This document shows positions 1 through 8,322 of a stretch of 64,000 nt of DNA, piece after piece. The position numbers were made by a program, and so were the translations under genes. Source of the stretch: Pseudomonadota bacterium (GTDB lineage: Bacteria; Pseudomonadota; Gammaproteobacteria; Burkholderiales; Rhodocyclaceae); the NCBI GenBank assembly GCA_018262195.1, contig JAGTRS010000004.1, positions 1 to 64,000 on the forward strand, read 5' to 3'. The notes below the pieces were generated by a model. It was not told the DNA's origin and did no database searches. It worked only from the letters and a program-made list of their open reading frames with translations. Every line of letters starts with the position of its first letter. Position 1 is the stretch's first letter.

Positions 1-21
1 GAACCCGTTCGAGCAACCCGC

Positions 22-98
22 TGGGGAGTCGCCAAGTTGGTCAAGGCACCGGATTTTGATTCCGGCATTCGAAGGTTCGAATCCTTCTTCCCCAGCCA
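22..98 (+). tRNA. tRNA-Gln (anticodon TTG)
   Basis: The sequence folds as a complete cloverleaf. The acceptor stem is TGGGGAG (22-28) with TTCCCCA (88-94), the last pair being G-T. The anticodon arm is CCGGA/TCCGG (49-53 and 61-65) around loop TTTTGAT, with anticodon TTG at 56-58. The T arm is GAAGG/CCTTC around TTCGAAT. The discriminator is G95 and CCA is encoded (96-98). It lies just upstream of prs, a common betaproteobacterial arrangement. Confidence 0.96.
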
Positions 99-189
99 AG
101 TTTCCTTCGGGCAGGTCACAAGCCTGCCCGATTTTCATTGTGGCGGGCAAATGCACGTAAGCATGCAGAAGGTCCGGAGGAATGTGGGA

Positions 190-1140
190 ATGGCCTACAA
201 CAGCTTGATGGTCTTCACCGGCAATGCCAATCCAAAACTGGCTGCCGACGTCGCAACGCAACTCAGCGTTGATCTCGGGCGCGCCAATGTCGGCCGTTTC
301 TCCGATGGCGAAGTCAGTGTCGAACTGCAAGAGCACGTTCGTGGCCGTGACATCTTCGTGTTGCAATCCACCTGCGCTCCGTGCAACGACAACCTGATGG
401 AATTGCTGGTCATCGTCGATTCGCTCAAACGCGCCTCGGCCGGCCGCATCACCGCCGCCATCCCGTATTTTGGCTACGCCCGCCAGGATCGCCGTTCGCG
501 CTCCTCCCGTGTGCCGATTGCCGCCAAACTGGTCGCCAACATGCTCGTCGCCTCCGGCGTCGACCGCGTGCTGACCATGGACCTCCACGCCGAACAGATT
601 CAGGGCTTCTTCGACATTCCGGTCGACAACATCTACGCCCTGCCGATCCTGCTCGACGACATCCAGAAGCAACATTACGAAAACCCGATGGTCGTATCAC
701 CGGACCACGGCGGCGTCGTTCGTGCCCGTTCGCTGGCCAAGCGCCTCGAATGCGATCTGGCCATCATCGACAAGCGTCGCCCGAAAGCCAACGTTTCCGA
801 AGTGATGAACATCATCGGTGAAGTCGATGGCCGCACCTGCATCATCATGGACGACATGGTCGACACCGCCGGCACGCTGTGCAAGGCAGCTACCGCGTTG
901 AAAGCCAATGGTGCCAAGAAGGTCGTCGCCTACTGTACCCACCCGGTGTTGTCCGGCCCGGCGGTCGAGCGCGTCAATTCATCCGACCTTGACGCCCTGG
1001 TGGTCACCGACACCATCCCGCTGCGCGACGATGCTGCTGCCTCCTCGCGCATCCGTCAGCTTTCCGTGGCCGAAATAATGGCCGAAACCATTCGCCGGAT
1101 CAGCAACGACGACTCCGTCTCGTCGCTGTTCATCGATTAA
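190..1140 (+). CDS. prs: Ribose-phosphate pyrophosphokinase
   Basis: This enzyme makes phosphoribosyl pyrophosphate from ribose 5-phosphate and ATP, feeding nucleotide, histidine, tryptophan and NAD synthesis in the cytosol. The 316-residue product has the usual family length. It carries the flexible-loop motif [11 protein letters not shown] (about residues 92-102) and the PRPP-binding loop DDMVDTAGT (from about residue 221). The open frame reaches back into the tRNA. I place the start at ATG 190 because GGAGG at 176-180 sits nine bases upstream and the protein then begins [12 protein letters not shown], as in relatives. It follows tRNA-Gln and precedes rplY by 56 bases. A bulged hairpin (about 1153-1180) lies in that gap, but it has no T run. 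Confidence 0.97.
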   Translation: MAYNSLMVFTGNANPKLAADVATQLSVDLGRANVGRFSDGEVSVELQEHVRGRDIFVLQSTCAPCNDNLMELLVIVDSLKRASAGRITAAIPYFGYARQDRRSRSSRVPIAAKLVANMLVASGVDRVLTMDLHAEQIQGFFDIPVDNIYALPILLDDIQKQHYENPMVVSPDHGGVVRARSLAKRLECDLAIIDKRRPKANVSEVMNIIGEVDGRTCIIMDDMVDTAGTLCKAATALKANGAKKVVAYCTHPVLSGPAVERVNSSDLDALVVTDTIPLRDDAAASSRIRQLSVAEIMAETIRRISNDDSVSSLFID

Positions 1141-1196
1141 GTTTTTTAAACCTTCCCGTTCTGGTCGCGGACCGGGAAAAACATTGGAGTAACACC

Positions 1197-1802
1197 ATGC
1201 AATTCGAACTTAACGCGCAAGCGCGTACGCTGCAGGGAACGGGTGCGAGCCGCCGCCTGCGTCACGCTGCCAAGGTGCCGGGCATCGTTTACGGTGGCGA
1301 AGCTGCCCCGCAATCGATCGAAGTCGACCACAATGATCTGCTGCTGAAGCTGAAGAAGGAAGCCTTCCATTCCTCCATCATCAACCTCATCGTTGATGGC
1401 AAGAAGGAACAGGTTCTGCTGCGTGACACGCAAGTTCACGCTTACAAGCCGCTGGTTCTGCACGTCGATTTCCAACGTGTCGATGCCACGCACGAATTGC
1501 ATGCCAAGGTGCCCTTGCACTTCGTCAACGAAGAAATCGCTCCGGGCGTCAAGCTCAATGGCGGCCTGGTCAATCACGTGATGACCGAAGTCGATGTCCA
1601 GTGTCTGGCTAGCGACCTGCCCGAGTTCATCGAAGTTGACCTCGCAGCCCTGAAGGTTGGCGACAGCATCCACATGTCGCAACTCAAGCTGCCGAAGGGC
1701 GTCAAGCTGGGTCACCACACCACTGACGACGTCGTCGTCGGTATCGTCGGCAAGGGCGGCTCCTCTGAAGAAGCTGCTGAAGGCGAAGCTGCTGCCGAGT
1801 AA
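1197..1802 (+). CDS. rplY: 50S ribosomal protein L25 (CTC form)
   Basis: L25 binds 5S rRNA in the large ribosomal subunit. The 201-residue product is the long CTC form: an N-terminal L25 domain (about 1-90) with the ASRRLR and PGIVYGG segments, then the beta-rich C-terminal domain (about 95-185) and an acidic Ala/Glu tail. The start is set by TTGGAGT (about 1185-1191) ahead of ATG 1197. It sits between prs and pth, as in most betaproteobacteria, and is followed by a clear intrinsic terminator, so pth may need its own promoter or readthrough. Confidence 0.96.
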   Translation: MQFELNAQARTLQGTGASRRLRHAAKVPGIVYGGEAAPQSIEVDHNDLLLKLKKEAFHSSIINLIVDGKKEQVLLRDTQVHAYKPLVLHVDFQRVDATHELHAKVPLHFVNEEIAPGVKLNGGLVNHVMTEVDVQCLASDLPEFIEVDLAALKVGDSIHMSQLKLPKGVKLGHHTTDDVVVGIVGKGGSSEEAAEGEAAAE

Positions 1803-1824
1803 TTTCCGGCATCCTGCAGCAATG

Positions 1825-1858
1825 GCCGCCGCTGGCATCATGCCGCCGGCGGCTTTTT
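1825..1858 (+). terminator. Intrinsic terminator after rplY
   Basis: A strong GC-rich stem pairs 1825-1836 (GCCGCCGCTGGC) with 1842-1853, with one mismatch, around a five-base loop. It is followed directly by TTTTT (1854-1858). It lies in the rplY–pth gap on the coding strand. Confidence 0.85.
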
Positions 1859-1872
1859 CGCACTTATAGCCC

Positions 1873-2451
1873 ATGAACGCACCCCGCCTGATCGTCGGCC
1901 TGGGCAACCCCGGCCCCGAGTATGAAGCGACCCGACACAATGTCGGTTTCTGGTTTGTCGACCAATTGGCCGACAAGCTGAAGGTATCGCTCGCCCCACA
2001 GGCCAAGTTCTTCGGCCGGGCAGCCCGCTCGGGCGAAACCTGGTTATTGCAGCCGACGACTTTCATGAACCGTTCCGGTCAATCGGTGGCGGCGCTGGCC
2101 AATTTCTACAAGATTCCCCCAGCCGAGATTCTCGTCATCCATGACGAGCTCGACCTGCCACCCGGCGGCATTCGCCTCAAGCAGGGCGGCGGCAACGGTG
2201 GACACAACGGCCTGAAGGATATTCAGGCCAAACTCGGCACGCCGGATTTCTGGCGCCTGCGCCTCGGCATCGGCCACCCGCGAACGCTCAACCTGTCCCA
2301 ACAGGTCGTCGATTTCGTCCTGCACCAGCCGCGCAAGGAAGAGCTGCCGGATATCGAACACGCCCTTGCCCGCTGCCTGCTGGCCTGGCCAAAACTCGCC
2401 GCCGGAGACTTTGCCGGCGCTCAACAACAGTTGCACGGCAAAGCCGTTTAG
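1873..2451 (+). CDS. pth: Peptidyl-tRNA hydrolase
   Basis: Pth releases peptides from peptidyl-tRNA that has dropped off the ribosome. The 192-residue protein matches the family in length. It shows [20 protein letters not shown] (about 7-26) with catalytic His22, the [10 protein letters not shown] segment, the DELDLPPG motif and [12 protein letters not shown]. It starts at ATG 1873, 14 bases after the rplY terminator T run, and no strong Shine-Dalgarno sequence is visible. It precedes ychF by 24 bases; pth–ychF is a widely conserved pair. Confidence 0.97.
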   Translation: MNAPRLIVGLGNPGPEYEATRHNVGFWFVDQLADKLKVSLAPQAKFFGRAARSGETWLLQPTTFMNRSGQSVAALANFYKIPPAEILVIHDELDLPPGGIRLKQGGGNGGHNGLKDIQAKLGTPDFWRLRLGIGHPRTLNLSQQVVDFVLHQPRKEELPDIEHALARCLLAWPKLAAGDFAGAQQQLHGKAV

Positions 2452-2475
2452 TTGGCAAAACCTTAGGAAAAACCC

Positions 2476-3567
2476 ATGTCTTTGAAATGCGGCATCGTCG
2501 GCCTGCCCAACGTCGGCAAATCCACCCTGTTCAACGCCCTGACCAAGTCGGGTATTGCGGCTGAGAACTACCCGTTCTGCACCATCGAACCGAACGTCGG
2601 CATCGTCGAAGTGCCGGACAAGCGTATGGCTGCGCTGGCCGCCATCGTCAAGCCGCAGAAGATGCAGCCCGCGATTGTTGAATTCGTTGATATTGCCGGC
2701 CTGGTGGCCGGGGCTTCAAAGGGTGAGGGCCTGGGCAATCAGTTCCTGGCCAACATCCGTGAAACGGATGCCATCGTGCACGTCGTGCGCTGCTTTGCCG
2801 ATGACAACGTGATCCACGTTTCCGGCGGCGTCGATCCGCTGCGCGATATTGAAGTCATCGATACCGAACTGGCTTTGGCCGACATGGCCTCCGTTGAAAA
2901 GGCACTCAACCGCTACCGCCGCCCGGCAAGCTCCGGTGACAAGGAAGCCAAGGCACTGGTCGCCGTCCTCGAAAAATGCTTCGCCCAGCTTGACCAGGCG
3001 AAGGCCATTCGCGCGCTGGATTTGTCGAAGGAAGAACTGGCCCTGATCAAGCCCTTCTGCATGATCACTGGTAAACCCGTGCTTTACGTAGCCAACGTCG
3101 CCGAGGGTGGTTTTGAAAACAATCCCCTGCTTGACGCCGTGCGTGCTCACGCGGCAACCGAAAAAGCTGAAGTCGTTTCGGTCTGTGCGGCCATCGAATC
3201 AGAAATCGCTGACCTCGACGACGAGGAAAAGCAGATGTTCCTGGCCGACCTCGGCCTGGAAGAACCCGGTCTTGACCGACTGATTCACGCCGGCTACAAA
3301 CTCCTTGGCCTGGCCACCTACTTCACGGCTGGCGTCAAGGAAGTCCGTGCATGGACCATCCATCAGGGCGATACCGCACCGCAGGCAGCAGGCGTCATCC
3401 ACACCGATTTTGAACGTGGCTTCATTCGCGCCCAGACCATCGCCTACGAAGATTTCATCACCTACAAGGGCGAGGCTGGTGCCAAGGAAGCCGGCAAGAT
3501 GCGCGCCGAAGGCAAGGAATACGTCGTTAAGGACGGCGATGTGATGAATTTCTTGTTTAACGTCTAA
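2476..3567 (+). CDS. ychF: Redox-responsive ribosome-associated ATPase YchF
   Basis: YchF is an Obg-family P-loop protein that prefers ATP and associates with ribosomes. The 363-residue product is full length. The P loop [12 protein letters not shown] lies near residue 9, followed by the DIAGLV switch motif and the C-terminal TGS domain ending in the usual NFLFNV. An integrative element is inserted exactly at this 3' end. The last codons form attL, and the open reading frame is preserved to its TAA at 3565-3567. A second copy of the FLFNV-stop coding sequence lies at 13751-13770. What followed ychF before insertion (position 13771 onward) is now about 10.2 kb away. Confidence 0.97.
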   Translation: MSLKCGIVGLPNVGKSTLFNALTKSGIAAENYPFCTIEPNVGIVEVPDKRMAALAAIVKPQKMQPAIVEFVDIAGLVAGASKGEGLGNQFLANIRETDAIVHVVRCFADDNVIHVSGGVDPLRDIEVIDTELALADMASVEKALNRYRRPASSGDKEAKALVAVLEKCFAQLDQAKAIRALDLSKEELALIKPFCMITGKPVLYVANVAEGGFENNPLLDAVRAHAATEKAEVVSVCAAIESEIADLDDEEKQMFLADLGLEEPGLDRLIHAGYKLLGLATYFTAGVKEVRAWTIHQGDTAPQAAGVIHTDFERGFIRAQTIAYEDFITYKGEAGAKEAGKMRAEGKEYVVKDGDVMNFLFNV

Positions 3568-3568
3568 G
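3548..3568 (+). repeat. attL: left copy of the 21-bp attachment repeat
   Basis: This copy is the true 3' end of ychF including its TAA. It matches 13751-13771 at 19 of 21 positions; both differences are T to C and are silent in the FLFNV-stop reading. Confidence 0.85.
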
Positions 3569-3684
3569 TAGTAAATCCTGTTCTCAGGTGTTCGCCGAAG
3601 ATCGAAGAACTTCGCAACACATTGAAAATAGGAGGTAGTTTGTTCGCCAATGATCTAGTGAGTGCGCGGGCGAATTGCCTACAT

Positions 3685-3704
3685 GGGGGCATGGTTGGGG
3701 GCAC
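3685..3704 (+). repeat. Left pair of GGGGGCA arm-type motifs
   Basis: GGGGGCA occurs at 3685-3691 and 3697-3703, 12 bp apart, between attL and the integrase gene. An equivalent pair with the same 12-bp period lies inside the right end (13679-13697). Paired short repeats near both ends are what integrase arm-binding sites look like; that role is inferred. Confidence 0.6.
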
Positions 3705-3743
3705 GCGCGGTGTGTGCCCTCCCTTCACGGAGGAAACGTGCCC

Positions 3744-5039
3744 ATGGAAACGACTGAAACCCGCGCCAATACTGGCGTTAGCCCTGAAAATCATGCCCCC
3801 AGCAGCAGCCAAAACCGTCCCCCCAGACGCGGGATTAGTGATGCGGCACTACGGGCAGCCAAGCCGAACGACAAACCCTACAAAATCGCGGTAGGCGACG
3901 GCCTTTATCTTGAGGTCAAGCCCAGCGGCTCGAAGCTCTGGCGCTGGAAATACCGGCTACTCGGCAAGGAAAACCGCTGCTCTTTCGGCAAGTACCCGAA
4001 CCTGACGCTCAAGGAAGCACGGGATGAGATGGAGGCAGCCCGGAAGCTGGTCAAGAAGGGCATCCACCCGGCCCAGCAAAAGCAACTCGACCGGCTCAAG
4101 GCCAGCCTTGAGCAAGCCAATACTTTCGAGGCCATTGCCCGAGAGTGGGTTGCTCTGCGGGACTGGGAGGAAATCACGAAGAAGCGCCGGATCAACATGC
4201 TGGAGCGCGTGGTTTTCCCGCACATCGGTAAGTTGCCGGCCAAGCAGGTAGCCCCGATCCATGTTCTCGACATCCTGAAACGAGCGGACAAGAACAACGG
4301 CAATAGCGTTTCCCAAGAGGCAAAGCGCACCATGTCAGCCATTTTTGAATTCGCCGTTGCCACGCTCCGCGCCGAGACCGATCCGGTTTATCCGGTACGC
4401 AAGGCGATTGCCGCCAACAAGACCCAGCACAAACGCCCTCTGACCACCATCCAAATTGGCGAACTGCTGACAGCAGTCGATGGTCACGGCGGTAACTATC
4501 AAACCCAATGCGCGTTCAATCTGATGTGGCTGACCCTTGCCCGGCCTTCCGAGGTTGTCGAGGCCGAGTGGGCAGAGTTCGACCTTGAGGCAGCTGTCTG
4601 GCGCATTCCCGCCGAGCGCATGAAGAAACGCAAGGAGCACCTGATTCCCTTGCCCCTTCAGGCCGTCTCTCTACTCAAGGGAATGCACACGCTGACCGGC
4701 ACCAAAAAACACCTTTTCCCGCACCGGGACGACAGAACCAAACCGATGGTCACGGCCTCGTTCCGCCAAATGCTTCATGTATTGGGCTGGTCAGGAAAAT
4801 TCAGCCCCCACGCCACGCGAGCCACCGGCAGCACACTTTTGAACGAAATGGACTACTCGCCCGATTGGATAGAGCGCCAGCTTGCCCATGAGGAGCCGAA
4901 CGCCGTTCGCCGCACCTACAACCATGCCGACTATTTCAAGGATCGCGCCGTGATGATGCAGCAATGGGCGGATTTGCTCGAACAGTGGAAAAAGGGCGAG
5001 AGCAACGTGATCCCGATCAAGCAAGAACGGGCAGCTTAG
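3744..5039 (+). CDS. P4-type tyrosine integrase (DUF4102 / arm-binding domain)
   Basis: This tyrosine recombinase integrates and excises the element. The product is 431 residues from ATG 3744; GTG 3738 is an alternative, as GGAGG at 3729-3733 could serve either. The N terminus (about 30-115) has the DUF4102 arm-binding fold (GDGLYLEVKPSGSKLWRWKY). A central core-binding region follows, then the catalytic domain with the Arg in LARPSEVVEAEW (about 267), the HATRATG box (about 356) and LAHEEPNAVRRTYNHADYF holding the nucleophilic Tyr (about 392), ending with the MQQWADLL segment typical of P4-like integrases. It lies 175 bases from attL and reads into the element. Such enzymes usually use tRNA 3' ends; here the target is ychF. 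Confidence 0.93.
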   Translation: METTETRANTGVSPENHAPSSSQNRPPRRGISDAALRAAKPNDKPYKIAVGDGLYLEVKPSGSKLWRWKYRLLGKENRCSFGKYPNLTLKEARDEMEAARKLVKKGIHPAQQKQLDRLKASLEQANTFEAIAREWVALRDWEEITKKRRINMLERVVFPHIGKLPAKQVAPIHVLDILKRADKNNGNSVSQEAKRTMSAIFEFAVATLRAETDPVYPVRKAIAANKTQHKRPLTTIQIGELLTAVDGHGGNYQTQCAFNLMWLTLARPSEVVEAEWAEFDLEAAVWRIPAERMKKRKEHLIPLPLQAVSLLKGMHTLTGTKKHLFPHRDDRTKPMVTASFRQMLHVLGWSGKFSPHATRATGSTLLNEMDYSPDWIERQLAHEEPNAVRRTYNHADYFKDRAVMMQQWADLLEQWKKGESNVIPIKQERAA

Positions 5040-5230
5040 CCCTGTACCGGAGGCCGGGAGATAGTTAGGGTTTGCGCAGTATGTGACAGGCATCTCAGGC
5101 GAGCTTTTTGCGCCATTTTTGAGATGGTTTTTCGCGGCAGCAGTACCCCCGGCCTCAGCGTTTCAGCCGCCTAGCATGAGGCTTCCTGCAACTCTATATC
5201 CGGCACCATCAACTTCCAGTCAGGTGCAAC

Positions 5231-5437
5231 ATGGATCAGCAGGAATCTCAACAGCCGCTCAAGGGCGTTTTCTCCATCAACGAGTTCTGCCAGTGGGCAG
5301 GCATCGGCAGAACCGCCACCTACGCTGAAATCAAAGCCGGGAGGCTTCCAGCGAAGAAATTTGGGAAGCGTACATTCATCATCATAAATGATGCAGAGCG
5401 TTGGCTAGAGGCACTTCCACCCCAGCGGCATTGCTAA
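5231..5437 (+). CDS. AlpA-like helix-turn-helix protein (putative excisionase/regulator)
   Basis: A 68-residue protein with a MerR/AlpA-type winged helix: FSINEFCQWAGIGRTATYAEIKAGRLPAKKFGKRTFIIINDAERWLEALP. These small proteins act as excisionases or activate integrase expression in P4-like islands. Its place directly after the integrase, followed by an intrinsic terminator at 5480-5511, supports that role. ATG 5231 is preceded by a weak CAGGTG. The 191 bases between the integrase and this gene hold nothing recognisable. Function is inferred from family and position. Confidence 0.8.
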   Translation: MDQQESQQPLKGVFSINEFCQWAGIGRTATYAEIKAGRLPAKKFGKRTFIIINDAERWLEALPPQRHC

Positions 5438-5479
5438 CGGCCAGATGCTTTCCCCGCCGAACCAACCCTCTCAAGATAA

Positions 5480-5511
5480 CGGCACTGACCAATCGGCAGT
5501 GCCGTTTTTTC
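5480..5511 (+). terminator. Intrinsic terminator after the AlpA-like gene
   Basis: ACGGCACTG (5480-5488) pairs perfectly with CAGTGCCGT (5498-5506) around a nine-base loop, and a T run extends to 5511. Confidence 0.9.
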
Positions 5512-5617
5512 ATGGTCTCAGAGTATCGCTTGGCCGACTAAAAATTTTTGGCGAAAAAATAGTAACAGTGGCAGGGTCAGGGCGACATAACTTACCCCCC
5601 CTATCCCCACAATCCCG

Positions 5618-5669
<52 letters not shown>

Positions 5670-5742
5670 CTATCAATGGATAGATACCTACAGCCTTAGC
5701 CCCCAAACCTACCAACAGACCAATGCCCCGAGGAAAAAACCA

Positions 5743-6021
5743 GTGAGCTTAGCTATCAATAAAGAACAGCTTGCCGCCCTTGCCATGATGGAGGCGATGG
5801 CGTGGCTTGATCAGCGCGGAGTTTATTACCAGCATTTCCCGCCCGATCAGATCAAGATTGGCACTATCAATTTCTGGCCCCGAACGGGCACCATCACGAT
5901 TGATGGCGAAGGCCAACGCCGCGCGGAGAAGGGGCTGGCAGGACTGGAGGCGATTCTTGCCACCGCCGCCACACCACGACATCGCACCTCGCCTTCAACG
6001 GTTCGCGGCCACTGCCACTAG
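5743..6021 (+). CDS. Small hypothetical protein
   Basis: A 92-residue reading frame starts at GTG 5743 with GAGG at 5730-5733 upstream. Residues 1-70 look like a real folded domain: an N-terminal helix (NKEQLAALAMMEAMAWLDQ) followed by beta-like segments (IKIGTINFWPRTGTITIDGEG) and a final helix (KGLAGLEAIL). The last 20 residues are low-complexity. I do not recognise the family. It lies between the hexamer array and the convergent Rep-like gene and is probably an accessory gene of the element. The 132 bases after it, up to the Rep-like gene's stop, show nothing. Confidence 0.5.
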   Translation: MSLAINKEQLAALAMMEAMAWLDQRGVYYQHFPPDQIKIGTINFWPRTGTITIDGEGQRRAEKGLAGLEAILATAATPRHRTSPSTVRGHCH

Positions 6022-6153
6022 TGTTTATCGCTCATTACTGAAAAGCGCCCTTGTACGTCACTGCCCTTGCTGGAAATGCTTTTCAACTAACTGTTTTTAA
6101 ACATATTTTACGCCGGCTACGGCAGGCATTCTGAGGTTTGAGCAATTTGGCGG

Positions 6154-7278
6154 TTATTTGAATACACTTTCTGGAAGCGTTACCCCCTTGAAGCTGGCGC
6201 CGGCAGCGTTTCGCCTGTGCCAGAGGTCATACTCAGCCGAGTTGTACAGCAAGTCTTTATGAAACACCTTCCACTCGATTGCTGACTTGAACTTGGCCGC
6301 CTTCCTCTTGGCCGGGCTTAGATTACTCGATTTGCCAACCTGAAGCCGGCACTGAATATGGCCAGGGCTGGCGTAGGCATTGCGGATGAAGCCAGCCATC
6401 GGCACCGGAAACTCGTAACGTGGAATGCTGACCGACGCCGCAGGATCGAGGCCTTTGCACAAATACTGAAAAAATCGCCATTGCCTACCTATGGGATCAC
6501 TTGGAGGGCACACCACCTTCACGATGCCTTTAGGTGCTGGGGTTTTCTTGGACAACGGGGCAATACGGCTTTTTACCCACTCCCGGAAGTCCTGCCGAAT
6601 CTCCAAGGGGATGCCCGCAAGGATATGGGTGTGAAACCCCGCTCTGTGTGAGCACTCATGCGTATAAATCCAGAACAACGGGTGGAGTGCCGGTTGCCCT
6701 GACTGCAATCTCACCTTGTTTCTGTACGCGTACCAGACATTCAGATGGCGAAAGAAATCATCTTGAAGAACTTTCGTCGCCTCTTCGTGATCTGTGTAGC
6801 CCATCCGCCCCCACTGGATGATGACATGAACGTTCATCGCAACGCCCTGAGCGTTGGCGAAACTGACTGCGCTGTATAGGTCGATGAACTGGGACTTGGT
6901 GATGTGGGTTGGAGCCGGACGGTCAGCGCCTTGCGCGGCGAGATTTATCGCTCGCTGATTTCCCCGTTTCGTTTGGCTCGTTATCTTCCACAGGTAAATT
7001 TCCGGGTACTTGGCTTCATCCTCCTGCTGCAGATGCTTGAGATGTTTTGCACGAACGGCCTCCGTCACGCCCATTGCTGACTGGAAAATACTGGCATAGA
7101 GCCCGTCGCCCTGCATTCGAGGCATTTTTCTGCCCTTGTGATCGTGCCCCATTTCCCCAGACTCGATCAGATTGCGGGCTTTTTCATCGCGCTCGGCACG
7201 AATGAGGTCATGTAACCCTTCGGCGTTGTCGGCTGTGTTTGGCACCGTAGGTTCAGAAGGCATAGACATTTCAGGCAT
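6154..7278 (-). CDS. Putative HUH-type (rolling-circle) replication or nicking protein
   Basis: The 374-residue product has an order of motifs like HUH endonucleases of phage and plasmid Rep proteins. A beta strand AMNVHVIIQW comes first, then WIYTHECSHRAGFHTHILAGIP with paired His near 215 and 217, then WRFFQYLCKGLDP with a candidate nucleophilic Tyr and downstream Lys (about 271-274). This resembles Rep motifs I, II and III, although the residue between the two His is Thr rather than hydrophobic. The frame is open to 7320. I use ATG 7278 because it overlaps the end of the upstream WYL gene, suggesting coupled translation; ATG 7269 is also possible. The role may be element replication, nicking for mobilisation, or something else. 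The family call is an inference from pattern. Confidence 0.5.
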   Translation of the reverse strand: MPEMSMPSEPTVPNTADNAEGLHDLIRAERDEKARNLIESGEMGHDHKGRKMPRMQGDGLYASIFQSAMGVTEAVRAKHLKHLQQEDEAKYPEIYLWKITSQTKRGNQRAINLAAQGADRPAPTHITKSQFIDLYSAVSFANAQGVAMNVHVIIQWGRMGYTDHEEATKVLQDDFFRHLNVWYAYRNKVRLQSGQPALHPLFWIYTHECSHRAGFHTHILAGIPLEIRQDFREWVKSRIAPLSKKTPAPKGIVKVVCPPSDPIGRQWRFFQYLCKGLDPAASVSIPRYEFPVPMAGFIRNAYASPGHIQCRLQVGKSSNLSPAKRKAAKFKSAIEWKVFHKDLLYNSAEYDLWHRRNAAGASFKGVTLPESVFK

Positions 7279-8308
7279 CAAGAAAGGCACTTGGCTCGAT
7301 GACGGAAATGCTACCGCCAAAACCTCGCAGCCATGCCTTCACCTGCCACGTGTCAGGCACCGTTGCCACCAAGCGAATCTTGCCATTCACCCCCTCAAGG
7401 AGTTGCTGGTCAGCAGCAATGGGCGTTTCGTAGAAAACCTGTGCGGCTTTCGGATCAAAGTCCGCAATCAGCTTTATCGGTGGCCCCAGCCGATAACCAA
7501 GTTCCCCCTCGGCAATGTAGGCATCCACATCGAACCCCGCTGGGCAATTAGCCAGGTCATCAAGCAGCGTGGCCGATTCGATGCGGTGCATCAGGAACAG
7601 CTTGGGATTGCTGTCATTCCCGCAGGTGCAGACGATGTAAATCGAATACCCACGCTGAACCACTGCCATCGGGTTTATCTCATAGGCTTTGGCTGCCACT
7701 GCTCCCCTTGGCTTGTAGCACAATGCCATGCGCCGATTCTCAAACAGCCCTTGATAGATGGCCGACTGAACGTCGGGATTGATACTTGGAGGAATCAACG
7801 GCGGGCCACTGGGCAGGATGCGAACTTTATTCATCCAGCCGCCTACGCCATCCGGCAGCGCATCCAGTACGCCATTCGCCGCCCGGAACCACGGGCGCAG
7901 GGAATCCAGCGTCGAGGCAGGCAGCACCTGTTTCAAATGCTGTTCGGCCATCTTGAAGACCAAAGCCGCTTGCGGATCGAGGCCGGGAATTTCCAGCAAG
8001 TCGGCATCGGCCTGCCACCACCAGCCTTGCGGCTTGCTTTGGTCACAGCACAACGGCAGCACGGCCGATAGTTTATTCAAGTCACGCTGAATCGACCGCA
8101 AGGTAATGGCGTAACCCTGCCGCTCCAGTTCATCACGAATCCTGCCGGTATCAACCCGCCTTGGATGGCGAGGAATCAGGCGAAGCATCGCCCAGTGCCG
8201 TAGCAAAGCGTCCAAAGTTCTCTCCTGACTGTTTGAATACCATGATGCATTCCGCAAGCGACTCAGAGTGTCGCTTGGTGGCTCAATAATGGCAACATCA
8301 ACCAGCAC
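7271..8308 (-). CDS. WYL-domain transcriptional regulator
   Basis: A 345-residue protein with an N-terminal winged helix (about 20-85, with SIQRDLNKL as recognition helix), a central WYL domain (about 165-235: RRMALCYKPRG, then the NPMAVVQRGYSIYIVCTC core) and a C-terminal WCX-like region. WYL proteins sense nucleic-acid or nucleotide ligands and often repress divergent defence operons (BrxR, CapW). I choose GTG 8308, which has AGGA nine bases upstream; no in-frame ATG precedes the helix. This leaves only 14 bases to the divergent metallo-beta-lactamase gene, so the promoters must overlap the coding ends. Its own stop overlaps the start of the Rep-like gene. Confidence 0.82.
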   Translation of the reverse strand: MLVDVAIIEPPSDTLSRLRNASWYSNSQERTLDALLRHWAMLRLIPRHPRRVDTGRIRDELERQGYAITLRSIQRDLNKLSAVLPLCCDQSKPQGWWWQADADLLEIPGLDPQAALVFKMAEQHLKQVLPASTLDSLRPWFRAANGVLDALPDGVGGWMNKVRILPSGPPLIPPSINPDVQSAIYQGLFENRRMALCYKPRGAVAAKAYEINPMAVVQRGYSIYIVCTCGNDSNPKLFLMHRIESATLLDDLANCPAGFDVDAYIAEGELGYRLGPPIKLIADFDPKAAQVFYETPIAADQQLLEGVNGKIRLVATVPDTWQVKAWLRGFGGSISVIEPSAFLDA

Positions 8309-8322
8309 GCATGGAGTCCTGT

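Noticed and set aside
1153-1180. Hairpin between prs and rplY as a terminator
   Set aside because: The stem is bulged and no T run follows.
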